Below, one piece after another: positions 13,601 through 21,804 of a stretch of DNA of 64,000 nucleotides. The position numbers were made by a program, and so were the translations under genes. The first letter of the stretch is position 1. Each line of letters begins with the position of its first letter. Source of the DNA: Niebla homalea (lineage: Eukaryota; Ascomycota; Lecanoromycetes; Lecanorales; Ramalinaceae); contig JAHGAU010000007.1 in the NCBI GenBank assembly GCA_019925105.1, forward strand, positions 1,798,001 through 1,862,000, written 5' to 3'. The notes under the pieces are model-generated. The model was not told the DNA's origin, did no database searches, and was given only the letters and a program-made list of their open reading frames with translations.

Positions 13601-13664
13601 GTACAACGACTTGCTGGCCTACTATGCGGAGAGGGACAAGCCTAAGGCCCGCAAAGGGTCATGA
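7617..13664 (+). CDS. very large repeat-rich protein of unknown function (2015 aa)
   Basis: Single intronless ORF starting with ATG at 7617. Not assigned to a family. Order of features: an N-terminal Ser/Arg/Thr-Ala-rich section with near-duplicated blocks (RGTSRAP..., residues about 25-330); a charged section; a Pro/Gln-rich run; a segment near residue 985 reading GWVFGSLLPSAARTVSKFLP; a predicted coiled coil at about 1070-1140 (KQKAENRKTLENRAKRAEEA); NPFF motifs near 1340-1400; an array of about 15-residue repeats of the type SQPNTFTVPSEQP (about 1400-1585); and two conserved-looking C-terminal blocks, one around 1840-1900 (helical, Trp/Tyr containing) and one at the extreme C-terminus (FNFMETYNDLLAYYAER). 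The repeats are compatible with a scaffold, chromatin or nuclear-pore role. That is speculation; FG repeats are not evident. Confidence 0.85.
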   Translation: MKTRRQREIQEAEGVPVTPPQSLEATTHRPRRGTRPTTSRAPTTEPTQTQSYPTDLTQSQPSDHANIQPELTQSQPPSLEPATRARTRRGTSRAPSNVTSRATSHASSRATSRAPTAEPTQSQSNPIYLTQAEPSQHGDTQPERLLSQLPSLEPTKQSRTRRGTSGATSKVTTRAAGHASSRATSRATSRAPTAEPVQLGSSKAVAIQIDSTTESEPSEFDYAHPQATEAEYNESEPTPSEPDQPVFIKTEPVESHASSRATGRAPTAELFQVGSSRADAIQIDSADSESSESDYTHSEATEAEFNESEPPPFEPDQPVLIKAEPVDDGPVQSQSIQSETPHFEPPHFEPPQAEPLQVAPPQVTPPQVEPPQVTPLQAGSIHGPLTPNLEAAKRQFEKDYARREAVAGAEKSLLYDLKTRNMRADQKRARAGRPKANITKVSARYEEYKKRQEKERKAKSVETSTQEDTTQTDDPGPSEDDGSTARTSPENAPVEAIRVTGPRDTNKEDDELAQRASPSKKSPISSRPFKPRSRSSSQDAIEAANETWRARQIQVDEAARTLARARFGVPAKKAAAHPVHGGKTTAHPVPVASKGTTAVDGAPSQAPQHVTQDALPPPKRTTLDAYIDKEVARVRKIPPGERTAVEARNLEYLIGLKATRLGPEWRPTAPTAIVAQPYDGKVTAAHVDIVEPTSRENYDEQLKLRIRQEAEARAALAQTSLPPSLEDPPLAVQNWPQVSGANRETLMKFCVSARLAPQCDPSYQLDKHPLSLAVDDDVFLDIMHVIVNHPKNRHGVLYNLKNIHPTVEANAERMIDSGHLDLWTGNSIADKITVTDSPRSTPVTSQPDRLRNLRTSSRISKPQGSKRRQALAEVDAQSHIEDGPSSQNKAARRIVRMPKYFTGPMDKRTVLSDNRQQDVPLIESDNMSSDDESMLDLNGNHGDEDDVQMEDQSNQQDQVDQHNMSAGGPTTPTTQTSTPAAAQTPKSRGWVFGSLLPSAARTVSKFLPRWRQQPPSLPPTPTQQPVPVPATEPRQRPHVSATQGRGRVERRKALTHSSIAREPNGAVRLMTKGAIGVMKQKAENRKTLENRAKRAEEALASRDSIIRSLHKQVQDVQQSSRENARQLREAESNQGQPIDLTRPTPVEKQKRKRAPSPDVIPNPVPNGFGMDLEYFGFDDDDSQYFDNEEEHESRPSTSKRLRTLESSSTDKAVVPLNDTAAETGNLDIIPRPGSPVGSPVGNPFRATPYTGRLFSNASVPSRQDPLSNLFNEEAASDEAAEQQVTTSIKSPTTQPNTSTVSSEQPSVQEKSQATQPNTSTVSSPKVTFQDDPQVTKTNPFFTPRVTSQNKPQTGRSFFFNVPSVPVTTQDDPQVTTPNPFFNMANPFFNTPSSSVPTQDKPQVSQPNTFTVPSEQPPMSQPNTFTVPSEQQVSQPNTFTVPSEQPVPQEQPQVSQPNSFTVPSEQPQVSQPNPFTVPSEQPQMSQPNTFTVPSEQPVLQEQPQVSQPDIFTVPSQQPVLQEQPQVSQPNTFTVPSEQPQVSQPSPFTVPFEQPQVSQPNSFIVPSEQPQVSQPNSFTVPSEQPVLQEQPQVIKPTPSFTMPSPSVTTQDKPQVRKPNIFAMPSPNVTTQDTPRTFQPNSFTAPSPSSATTQGTSRVIGPTTFTVPSPNEGDSDFSFAEPPTSSFPKASFRALQATPTPAQKQQAAESPGFSFAEPPKASTPKISTLSTPKASSSFKAAPVLLAPAEKQPAPQAPLPPTLSDISLARQREQALKYAAKTPSRLHEATRPSSTNAESESPNDQPPKSVPSLAPAPVTAPTPPQATAPLPSVRHASHPERRKEAVEKLKEIGLTDFEDYMNSDDVSQFIKDTHNKTWQEDPESVKQSKKRCLLEIDYYQVWEQPMTNSMSHVFEAPTQQRKRPKTRRSPPDNVPVVAETSRPVEKRQTNEDVSADLDFFQGMRPAPKPWNPPPPGATTSRAAPPQNPKPQSKFNFMETYNDLLAYYAERDKPKARKGS
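11820..12370 (+). repeat. 45-nt-period coding minisatellite (SQPNTFTVPSEQP units)
   Basis: About ten imperfect copies of a roughly 45-nt unit encoding SQPN(T/S)FTVPSEQPQV, some extended by a PVLQEQPQV spacer, within the 2015-aa ORF. All differences keep the reading frame, so length variation between strains is likely. Confidence 0.9.
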
Positions 13665-13890
13665 TTTTCTGTTCTTTGTTTTTTTTCAATTCGACATGTA
13701 CGGGTGCTGGTCGCCCAACGTTTCAGCAGGGGGCACGAGGCTTTTCGCCTCATTTCAACATCGTTCCGGAGTTTTTGCCTTGTATCATCATCAGCACGGA
13801 GTTTGTTTTTTTGTTAGGAGGCAGGCGGGGGTCAAGGGGGGCGTTGGGAGGAGAGGGGGCGGAGTCAGGCTGTCTGGGGGGGAGGGGAGG

Positions 13891-14007
13891 GGTCGATACC
13901 TACCGGGGGAAACGGGGGTCGGAAACCTACCGGGGGAACGGAGGGGGGGGGGGCGGAAACCCACCGGGGGAAAAGGGAGGGGTCGGAAAGCCACCGGGGG
14001 AAGGGGG
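13891..14007 (+). repeat. four-copy G-rich tandem repeat, potential G-quadruplex
   Basis: Four imperfect units of about 28 nt built on GGTCGGAAACCTACCGGGGG, with G runs of up to 10. On the plus strand the runs could form G-quadruplexes. Confidence 0.75.
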
Positions 14008-14193
14008 TAAAAGGGGGCTTGCGAAGGTTAGTTAGTAGGACGGATGTCTGGTGCACCGAAAGGTGCCCGGGTCTGTTTGAACGCTACCAAGCTTGCCTCC
14101 TCCCGGGGTTGGGGAATGGCAAATGGGGGACGGTTCCAGTGCACCGAAAGGTTGCCTGACCGTGTTCTCATTTCCTTTCTCAACCTCACCTTC

Positions 14194-14330
14194 AGTACCT
14201 GTCTGGTTGGAGTTCTGGCTTTCTTTTCTGAGTACCTGTCTGGTGGGGTCCGTTTCTTTTCTTTCCAAGTACCTGTCTGGTGGGTCCGGCTTTCCTGAGT
14301 ACCTGTCTGGTGGGGTCGGCCTCTTTTCTT
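14194..14330 (+). repeat. four-copy AGTACCTGTCTGGTGGGG repeat
   Basis: Four copies of AGTACCTGTCTGGT(T/G)GG begin near 14194, 14231, 14268 and 14298, separated by T/C-rich spacers (CTTTTCTTTC). It lies directly after the G-rich tract. Confidence 0.8.
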
Positions 14331-14656
14331 TCTTTCGGGCAGCCGGGCTCTATACCTCGCTTCTCCCTAACAATCTCTGCGACGGGGGGGCCTGGGGGTG
14401 GGGGAGGAGTGTTTAGATTGTTTTGCGTTTGTTGATACCCATGCAGCATGTTGAATGAAAAGTTGAAATCTCAAATTGTGCGCCATCTGCCATTCTGCCT
14501 GGTCTTGCTCCCAGTTCCATCATGCTTTGTAAACGACTAGAACGAGTAGATCTACGTCTATACTACTAGTATCTATTTGAGGGTGAGATTGTTCGGCAGT
14601 CCGGCAAGATTGCAGATGCCGCACTAGCCAAGACTAGTCTTAAGATAGAGATGCTC

Positions 14657-14675
14657 TAAGATAAGATAAGATATC
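14657..14675 (+). promoter_or_regulatory. tandem GATA-factor sites upstream of GH72 gene
   Basis: TAAGATAAGATAAGATATC contains three overlapping AGATAAG-type sites about 360 nt before the GH72 ATG. GATA factors (nitrogen, iron or light regulators) bind such clusters; the link to this gene is inferred from position only. Confidence 0.35.
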
Positions 14676-15030
14676 AAGCTGGGCAAGCTGGGGAAAAGAT
14701 ATTAATATTGTTGTTTTTCAGGAAGGTGCAAGTCTTTCCTCTTTCCTCTTTCCCCACTTTCGCCATCCTGCCTGTAACTTTTAGATCTTCAATTGAAGCT
14801 GCTCTACATGTCTACATTCGTTGTTCTTCTTTCTTTATCGTCCAGACTCTTCGTCTGATTCTGTCGTTCCCGCTTTGCACCTTATCTGCGCCTGTAAAAC
14901 AATCAAGAACCTTCCTTCTGCCGCGCATCCAAGAGCCAGGAATACAGGACTGGACGGAGCCATTGGCTGTCTTGACAATCTGGACAATCATCACAGGTTA
15001 GACAAATACGACGTAATCAAACCACTCACC

Positions 15031-16626
15031 ATGATTCTCGACAAGCTTCTCCCTTCGCTCTTCCTAGCAGCATCCACAGCTTTTGCTCAATCTTCCTCCT
15101 CAATTCCGACCATCTCAGCTGTCGGGTCCAAGTTCTTCTTCTCCAATGGCACTCAATACTACATCAAAGGTGCCACCTCTCTCTCCTCAAGCTCACTCCA
15201 TTCCTCTAGGATTCTCACTAACATCATCCCAGGCGTGGCATACCAACTCACCGATCAAGACCCTCTCACCTCAACCAGCCAGTGCAAGCTCGACGCCCGC
15301 CAGATGGCTGACTTGGGCGCCAACACCATCCGCGTCTATCACGTCGACCCCACCGCCAATCACGACGGCTGCATGTCCGCCTTCGCTGACGTCGGCATCT
15401 ATCTCTTCCTCGACCTTGATACCTTTGACACTCAATTCGACCAAGACAATCCTTACTGGAACCAGACACAACTTAGTGGCTTTGAAGCCGTGCTGGATAC
15501 CTTTCAAGGGTATGATAATCTGGCGGGGGTGTTTGTCGCGAATGAAGCCATGACACGACTGAATGGATCCGATGCGGCGCCATTCGTGAAGAGCGCAATA
15601 AGAGACGTGAAGGCGTATAGGGACATGAAGAAGTATCGTGACATTCCGGTGGGCTATTCCGGGGCCGATATACCGAGTTTGAGGCCGATGTTGCAGAATT
15701 ATTTGGCTTGTGGGGATGATCCAGCGGACGCTGCTGGTACGTCTTCAATCTGCTTTACAGCCATCTGCCCATGGTCCCCAATCCAGAGTGTGGTGGTGGA
15801 CTGACCTGGCCCTCCTGCTCGCTGCAGACTTCTTCTCCCTCAATGTCTATGAATGGTGCGGCTCCTCGAGCTTCGACGGCTCCGGTTACTCTCAACTCAT
15901 CACCAACTCGACAGGCGTGCAGATCCCTATCTTCATTTCTGAGACCGGGTGCCGCGTACCCAAGCCTCGCCTTTTTACTGATCAAGCAGCGTAAGCCCTT
16001 CCCTCCCTCCTCTCGCTGGCCTCCGCAATCTTTCATCTCTTCTCCCATGCCTCATCATCACTCTACCATTCGTGACTCGACAAAGCCTGATTCATGGCAA
16101 ATAGTATCCTAGGCGACGATATGTCCCCTTACTGGTCTGGCGCCATTGTCTACGAGTGGATCGAGGAAGCTAACGACTACGGCCTCATCTCCTACGGCTC
16201 CAAAACCAACTCCGACGACCCCACCGCCCTTGACGGCTACCCCGCTCCGGCACCCCTTCCCCCGTCTCCCCAGACTACTCCAACCTCAAGAAGCAGTGGG
16301 CTACACTCTCGCCCACGGGTACGCCCATGAGCGATTATAGCGCCAGCGCCAAAAATCTAAAGGCGATCGCGTGCCCGAGCAGCACAAGTGGTGGATGGAT
16401 CGTTGATGCCGCACAGACATTGCCGAGTCTCGGGCAGACACTGAATACAGCCGCCACGAGCACGGGTGGATTGGGCGGGAGTGGTGGTGCAAAGGGAGGG
16501 GCTGGGGCGAGTGCGAGGAAGAAGGCTGAAGCGGGGAAGCCGGGCTATCATGTCGAAGGGGGGATGTTTGTGTGGCTGTGGACGGCGTCTATTGCGGGGG
16601 TTGGGGGGTTGTTGGTTTGGCTGTGA
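15031..16626 (+). CDS. 1,3-beta-glucanosyltransferase, GH72 (Gel/Gas type), GPI-anchored, with apparent frameshift
   Basis: Extends and branches cell-wall beta-1,3-glucan outside the plasma membrane. Exons 15031-15169, 15233-15736, 15828-15990 and 16105-16626. Signal peptide MILDKLLPSLFLAASTAFAQ; then FFFSNGTQYYIKGVAYQ, acid/base Glu in GVFVANEAM, nucleophile Glu in IFISETGC, and the DDMSPYWSGAIVYEW block. The C-terminus is a Ser/Gly linker plus a hydrophobic GPI-type signal (FVWLWTASIAGVGGLLVWL) with no CBM43 module. Oddity: at the four-C run 16240-16243 the frame breaks after LDGYP. The natural continuation (SGTPSPVSPDYSNLKKQWA, then MSDYSASAKNL) is in the frame shifted by one, as if one C were missing. 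No plausible intron bridges it. Either a sequence error or a real null allele. Confidence 0.85.
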
Positions 16627-18068
16627 AGGCTGGATAGAGAGAAGAGATGGCATGATGTGAGAAGGGGCATGAGGCAATGATTGCGAAATGAGCTGCTGGT
16701 ATCAATTACAAGGTTCCGTGGCCATCAAGGGAGGCCACATACGGAAAAAGGTACCGAGTCTTAGAGGAGAGGGGGCGGGGATATTGAGCATCTGGCATGG
16801 CATGGCACGGTATGGCATTACGATTACGAGCATGTGTATCAATGACCTTTTTCGGCATCTACAGCATTGTGGACAGGGGGCTTAGCTAGGGCATGAAAGA
16901 TAGCATAGCTCATCTCCCACCAGAATATTTCGAATTGCTTCAGGGAGAAGACACCCAAACAATGATGATATTGAACCCCGTGTCCACCTCTGCTTTCTTC
17001 ACGCCGGCAATGCCCACACCCGCGCGCACGCTTCTATCTACCTATCTTGTGCCAATTTCATCCTAACCCTCAATCAACCGGCTCCACGAACCATGACAAT
17101 TACCCCGCGCACTTGCAACCCTCTCACACATGTTCCCCGTAATTGGGTCGGGAAAAGGCAGGGACCATATATCCTTTCACCCCCCCAAAACCAGCACACA
17201 CCTCTGAGCATGGTGGAATGGAAATGGAATGGCTTGGGAGTGAGTGGCAGTGGGCGCGACGCTTTTCGGGCATAGAGAAGGCGGGGGGTATGGGGGGGGA
17301 TGGGGGAGGAATGGTGGTATCGCGAGCGTGGAGGGTGGGGTGATGCGATGGACAGGGGTTTTGTGATGGGGAGGGGCATGGGGAGGGGGATGTTATGGGT
17401 ATGTATGGGCGGTGTGAATGGGGTTGTAGGGGGATGGGAGGGTGGTGGTGAATATGTGGGGGGGAAGGAGGAGGAGGAGGAGGAGGGGGATGGATTGGAT
17501 TGGATTTGGGGGGGGTCAAGGAGCGCTGTGGGCAGGCAGATTGGTTGGGGAGGCGGTCGCAGAACCAAGGGGGCAGATTGCTCAATGCTGACTGTGCCAG
17601 AGAGGGAAGGAGATGAGGATTGTCGGATTGACAGGTCGTGACAACTGGCTGGATCAAATCTCAAATGTAAGGTCTTAAAATTGTAGAAGCCTCAAATCTG
17701 ATGAAGACTTTGAGCAGTGCACTGTTCGTGCTTTTGTTGAGCATCACCAGTGAGTTGGACGAGACTAATCAGGACCTTTCCTGCCAGACTTCTTTCACAC
17801 TCCGGATACATTTCAGATATTGTTGCTGATGCCAGTCACAACCTTCTCCAACTCCCCCATCACTTCAGCGAATACCCGTTCCTGCGTTTTCTGGCCTTCT
17901 TCACTGAGCACAAACGCCGACGGCCTGATGATTACCAGATTCTGTCAGCCCAATTGTCATTTTAAACGATCCGGTTGACTCGGGTGCCAGTGAGAAGCTC
18001 CACTCTCCTTCCACGGCCAAAGAAAGTAACAGGAACAAGGAGTAGAACGAGTGCAGGTCAAGGATCAC
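16627..18068. other. intergenic, strongly G-skewed
   Basis: No gene seen. Bases about 17277-17530 are almost C-free on the plus strand with many GGGG runs, which creates long Pro/Ser-rich spurious ORFs on the minus strand. Confidence 0.6.
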
Positions 18069-19090
18069 TCACGCCCGATCCCTCCCACACCACAAAAACT
18101 TGCCGTGGCTCTCCTCACCCTTGGCGGCTGCGTCGACAATCGCCCTCCCGCCCTCCTCAGTCGGTTTGGCGAATATCCAGAGGAAGGTGGCGTAGAAGGT
18201 GCCGAAGGCGCGGCCGAGATCGGAGTGGCAAAGCGTTGGAGTTAAATAGTTGAGGATGATGGGAGGTTTGGATGTCGAAGCCGAGAGCCGGGACGCGAGC
18301 GCTCGAGAGAGAAAGACTTGGAGGAGTTTGGTTACGTTGTAGCTGAAGTTATTCGGTCAATCCGCAGGTATATGCAGAAGAGCGATGCGTAAAGAACGAG
18401 AAGCAGACACGAGAAAGATGAGAAAAAACTCTGGACTCACCGATCCCCCATCTCATTCCTCCCTTCATCATTACACGCACCCAGAATGCTCTTCTCCTTC
18501 TTCTGCGGCAGGTCCGTCAATTCATGCACCTCGCTACTCACAATGCACAACCGCGGTATCCTCCCTTCTGCCTCTTCCTTACCATTCCCACTCCTACCCT
18601 TCCTCATCACCGGTAACATCAACACCGCCAGCAACATCGTCCCCATCACATTCACGGCCACACTCCTCTCCATCTGCATCTCCCTCCATGGCTTCGCTCT
18701 CTCGAACTCCGCCGCCAGTACCCCGGCATTCTCCACCAGCACATCCACCCGCTCCAATTGCCGATCGCATCTCTCACTGAAGCTCACCACGCTCGCATAG
18801 TCCGACAAGTCTAATTCCCATACCTCCACTTTACATTCCACAGCATCCGGAAGGTGAGGAAGGGAAGAAGTGTCGGGCACATTACGCATGGAGTCAGCGG
18901 CGGCTTCACCGGCGGCGGTGTTGCGCACGGCGAGGATGATGTGGGCGGCGCCGAGGAGAGCGAAGTAGCGGGCGGCGGAGAGACCGATGCCGGTGTTGGA
19001 GCCGGTGATGATGATGGTCTGGCCTGCGAATGAGGTGGTTGGGACCGGGGTGTGTGTCCATTGGCCGAGGAGGAAAGTGGTGAGGAACAT
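18069..19090 (-). CDS. short-chain dehydrogenase/reductase (WWOX/retinol dehydrogenase-like)
   Basis: NAD(P)-dependent oxidoreductase, substrate unknown. Exons (minus) 19090-18441 and 18342-18069 with a 98-nt intron 18343-18440; 307 aa. Rossmann motif TGSNTGIG near residue 27, VENAG, catalytic Ser in IVSSEVHEL, and catalytic Tyr/Lys in RYNVTKLLQVF, which is assembled exactly across the splice junction. The end of the domain reads LCHSDLGR... then TEEGGRAIVDAAAKGEESHG, as in relatives. The ATG at 19090 starts just before a hydrophobic MFLTTFLLGQW segment, typical of this subgroup. A homologue lies at 26229-27311. Confidence 0.92.
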
Positions 19091-19600
19091 GTCGGGTGAT
19101 TTGATTGCAGGCTTAGGGATGAAAGGGTGAATGGGAGAAGAATTGAAATCAAAGATGTTATGGGTATTACTGGTGTGGAGAGGAAAGGGGACAAGGGGAA
19201 AGAGAGGAAAAGGGGAAGAAAGAAGACGTTGCAGGAGCAATCAAGAAAGATGGTCTGAGTTGCACATGGGAGGATGCAGAGTTGAATATATATATGTGTA
19301 CCTACCACTATGCGGCTCCATGTGGGACAGTGGTATCTGTTGACCGCCTTTGTCATGGCTTGAAGTGGATTATGTGATGATGTTGTTATGACGATAGGAC
19401 CGATGGGACCCTCGGACCGAGTACGAATTTGAAAATTGGGCAATTTGGGCCGATGATGCGATTGGTTGACCAACTCCAACGCTTGATTCGGGAGATCCTC
19501 GGTAAGATACCTAGCCTGTGCTTGGTTGCAGCTTAATCGCCTTTCTTCATTGAGGAAATTAGAACCGGCACAGGCTTCAGCATCTACGTAGCGTAAGATA
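19091..19600. other. intergenic upstream of SDR and F-box relic
   Basis: Contains the SDR promoter; nothing else seen. Confidence 0.5.
19283..19296 (-). promoter_or_regulatory. TATA-like element of the SDR gene
   Basis: ATATATATATTC on the minus strand, about 195 nt upstream of the ATG at 19090. Confidence 0.35.
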
Positions 19601-21034
19601 ATGTTGCTAGCTGATCTGCCACTGGAAGTATTGGCACAAGTCGCAAAGCCTATTGAACATCTTTGAGATTGATCGCTTCGCTCTCACGAGCAGAGCGCTT
19701 TACTTTGCTTCCAGTGCTGCCAGAGTCCAGCTTCTGAAGCTGAAACAGAGACATGAGCAAATTCGTATATGTGATGACGAGCTTGAGGGTCGTACATGGG
19801 AGCATCCACTCTGTTCTTTCGGCTTGCTTGATGCTGTTAGGATGTTCTGGCGCCAGTCTCGCGCATCTACATGGGTCAAAGAGCTAGTCCTCGAGCTTTC
19901 AGACGGATCTTCCAATCTCGGCGGGTTCCCAAACAGGCACGAACCCGCAGTCAATGACAGCGCTGACAAGGTCATGTTTCAAGACATACTTGCTCAGATA
20001 CCATTGCACAGACGACTGCTCAAGGGGTCGAAGCGCCAATCTGGAATCTTGGTACTGTTGATGGCTCTGCTACCTGACCTCTGTTTGTTGGAATGGGACA
20101 TAGCCAACTTTCGCTTCAACCGCGACTTTTTCACCATAATTGATGATCTACGATCCGCGGGACTGGCACAGTACTTCACTAAACTCAAAGATATTGTATT
20201 GTCTTGCCCCCCGCGAACCATTTTCAAATAGTACCTGCGATGACAGTGTGTACCAGTTCATGAAATGTCCTGGTGTCCAAAACATCTTCTTCCGCGCTAA
20301 TGGGTTCCACTTCCTGCTTCCACACGTTTTGGAAGAACTGTCGATCCGACTTATTTGCCTGTCGTGTGTAATCTCTCGGAACTCAGCATTCATGACTGCC
20401 ACATGGATGAAAGACACAATTGGCCAAGGGCAATACTATCCAGCATGAAACTCTTTCGAAAATCACTTGCAAGACCTTTGATAGTTCAAATTGCGAACGT
20501 ACCTCTCTTGGGACCTCTTTACGTAATTACGCAGCGCACTCTCTTGTGGAACTTACCTTAGACAACAGCAACGAAAACATCAATGAGCTTTTCCCCTCAC
20601 CTGATGACCATGACGGTGGAGCTGCATCGCTCGGGCGATTCAAAGAATTGCGATACCTCGAGACCGGCTTACGTCATCTTGTCATTGTCTCCACAGCGCA
20701 GACCCGGCAACATGCAACAAGACCGGCAAGAAACCTTCCCATCACGATCGAGCATATCAAAATACTCCGAGGCCACAAGGACGAAACAATCCATCAGCGC
20801 TGCATACAGCTCCAGATGATAGTTGAAACAGAGCCTCATCGCTTTCCCCACTTGAATCAGGTTGAGTTCACACAAGTCTCATGTAGTGATCATGATGGTG
20901 ATGAGTCATGCTATCCTGATTGCAAAACAGATAGACACAAAATTGCGCAAGAGAGGCAAGACCAACTTGCTATCCGCCCATTGCAAGAAGTGTGCATCAC
21001 TCATGAGGTCCATTTAGACTACAAGATTCTCTAA
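19601..21034 (+). pseudogene. decayed F-box-type protein gene
   Basis: Starts with ATG and an F-box-like opening (MLLADLPLEVLAQVAKPIEH), then shifts frame within a few codons into FEIDRFALTSRALYFAS, a usual F-box continuation. The coding trace then runs in frame 19653-20215, moves to another frame for about 135 nt (VYQFMKCPGVQNIFF...), returns (LPVVCNLSELSIHDC), and shifts again near 20440 to the frame ending LQEVCITHEVHLDYKIL at 21034. At least four frame changes without consensus introns argue for a pseudogene, about 470 codons in total. F-box proteins of this size act as SCF ubiquitin-ligase adaptors. The identification rests on the N-terminal motif and the leucine-rich pattern, so it is moderate. 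Confidence 0.6.
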
Positions 21035-21738
21035 ACATGATGCCAATTGGCCACACGTCATACGACCATGAAACGCACTGGGTACACACACTATGATCTC
21101 AAGCCGAGCTTGTTTGTCAACGCCGCATCTTGCGGTAAATGCCCTCGTCTAGTTGAGAGTGATGCCAAAATTTTGTGGGGCCATGGACATGAATTTCACG
21201 ATGAGGTCTCCATCTACAAGGTGATCCTGGACTGTCATGAGCAGCATGTCATCGGCTGGAGTAAAAAGCACGCCGGTCCTCGACTAGGTCGAGATCTACG
21301 GTGAAAAGCTTCAGTGCTTCCACCAATTCGGACTATCAAGCCACCAGGATATACGGTGTAATTGTGGTTCACAGACAAAGACCTTGTGTCAGCAATCTGC
21401 AGTACGACTTGCGTCGGCTCTGGGAACGTGATCACAATACCACCAATCCGAGATTGAGCGTAAAAGCGTGCCGTCCCGACTCCAATGGGATGTCTATGGC
21501 CCTTGAATCAACAGGATGTTAGGACCTTGTTCTGGAGGAATCACGCAGCTTTGCGATAAATCGCAGCTTCAGTGGTGACATGGGAAGCTGTCGAATGGCT
21601 CGAACCTTGCGTGGTGCATTGGCCAGTGCTCTTGAATACTCCCAGCCTCCATTAGAAGAGCTTTGAGGTTCTGGATCCAACAAGTTTGTATCGCTTCCAG
21701 GATCCTGTTCTGGGGATACAGACACAGTGTTCGTTGAC
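21035..21738. other. non-coding or decayed DNA between two F-box relics
   Basis: Only short interrupted frames; one (about 21080-21300) resembles a continuation of F-box-type protein sequence but is too short to call. Confidence 0.4.
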
Positions 21739-21804
21739 ATGAAAGCGTTTCAGAATCTGCTGTTGGACATTCCGACGGAACTACTACCAGCCGTCACTGA
21801 ATAG
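21739..21804 (+). pseudogene. F-box N-terminal fragment
   Basis: ATG followed by about 21 codons reading MKAFQNLLLDIPTELLPAVT and a stop. The LDIPTELLP core matches the opening helix of fungal F-boxes. It has no downstream open continuation. Confidence 0.4.

Larger units (their letters stand above)
13665..15030. other. intergenic, G-rich, with two tandem repeat tracts
   Basis: No protein gene; the ORFs here only reflect strong G/C strand skew. Contains the repeat tracts and GATA sites listed separately and the T/C-rich 5' region of the GH72 gene. Confidence 0.6.

Noticed and set aside
13624..14056. Gly/Pro-rich ORFs on both strands
   Set aside because: Generated by the G-rich tandem repeat; no start context or conserved sequence.
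17074..17664. 196- and 177-codon Pro/Ser-rich minus-strand ORFs
   Set aside because: Explained by the G-rich, stop-poor composition of the plus strand.
18121..18160. Suspected frameshift near the end of the first SDR
   Set aside because: On careful re-reading the sequence gives EEGGRAIVDAAAKGEESHG without a break.
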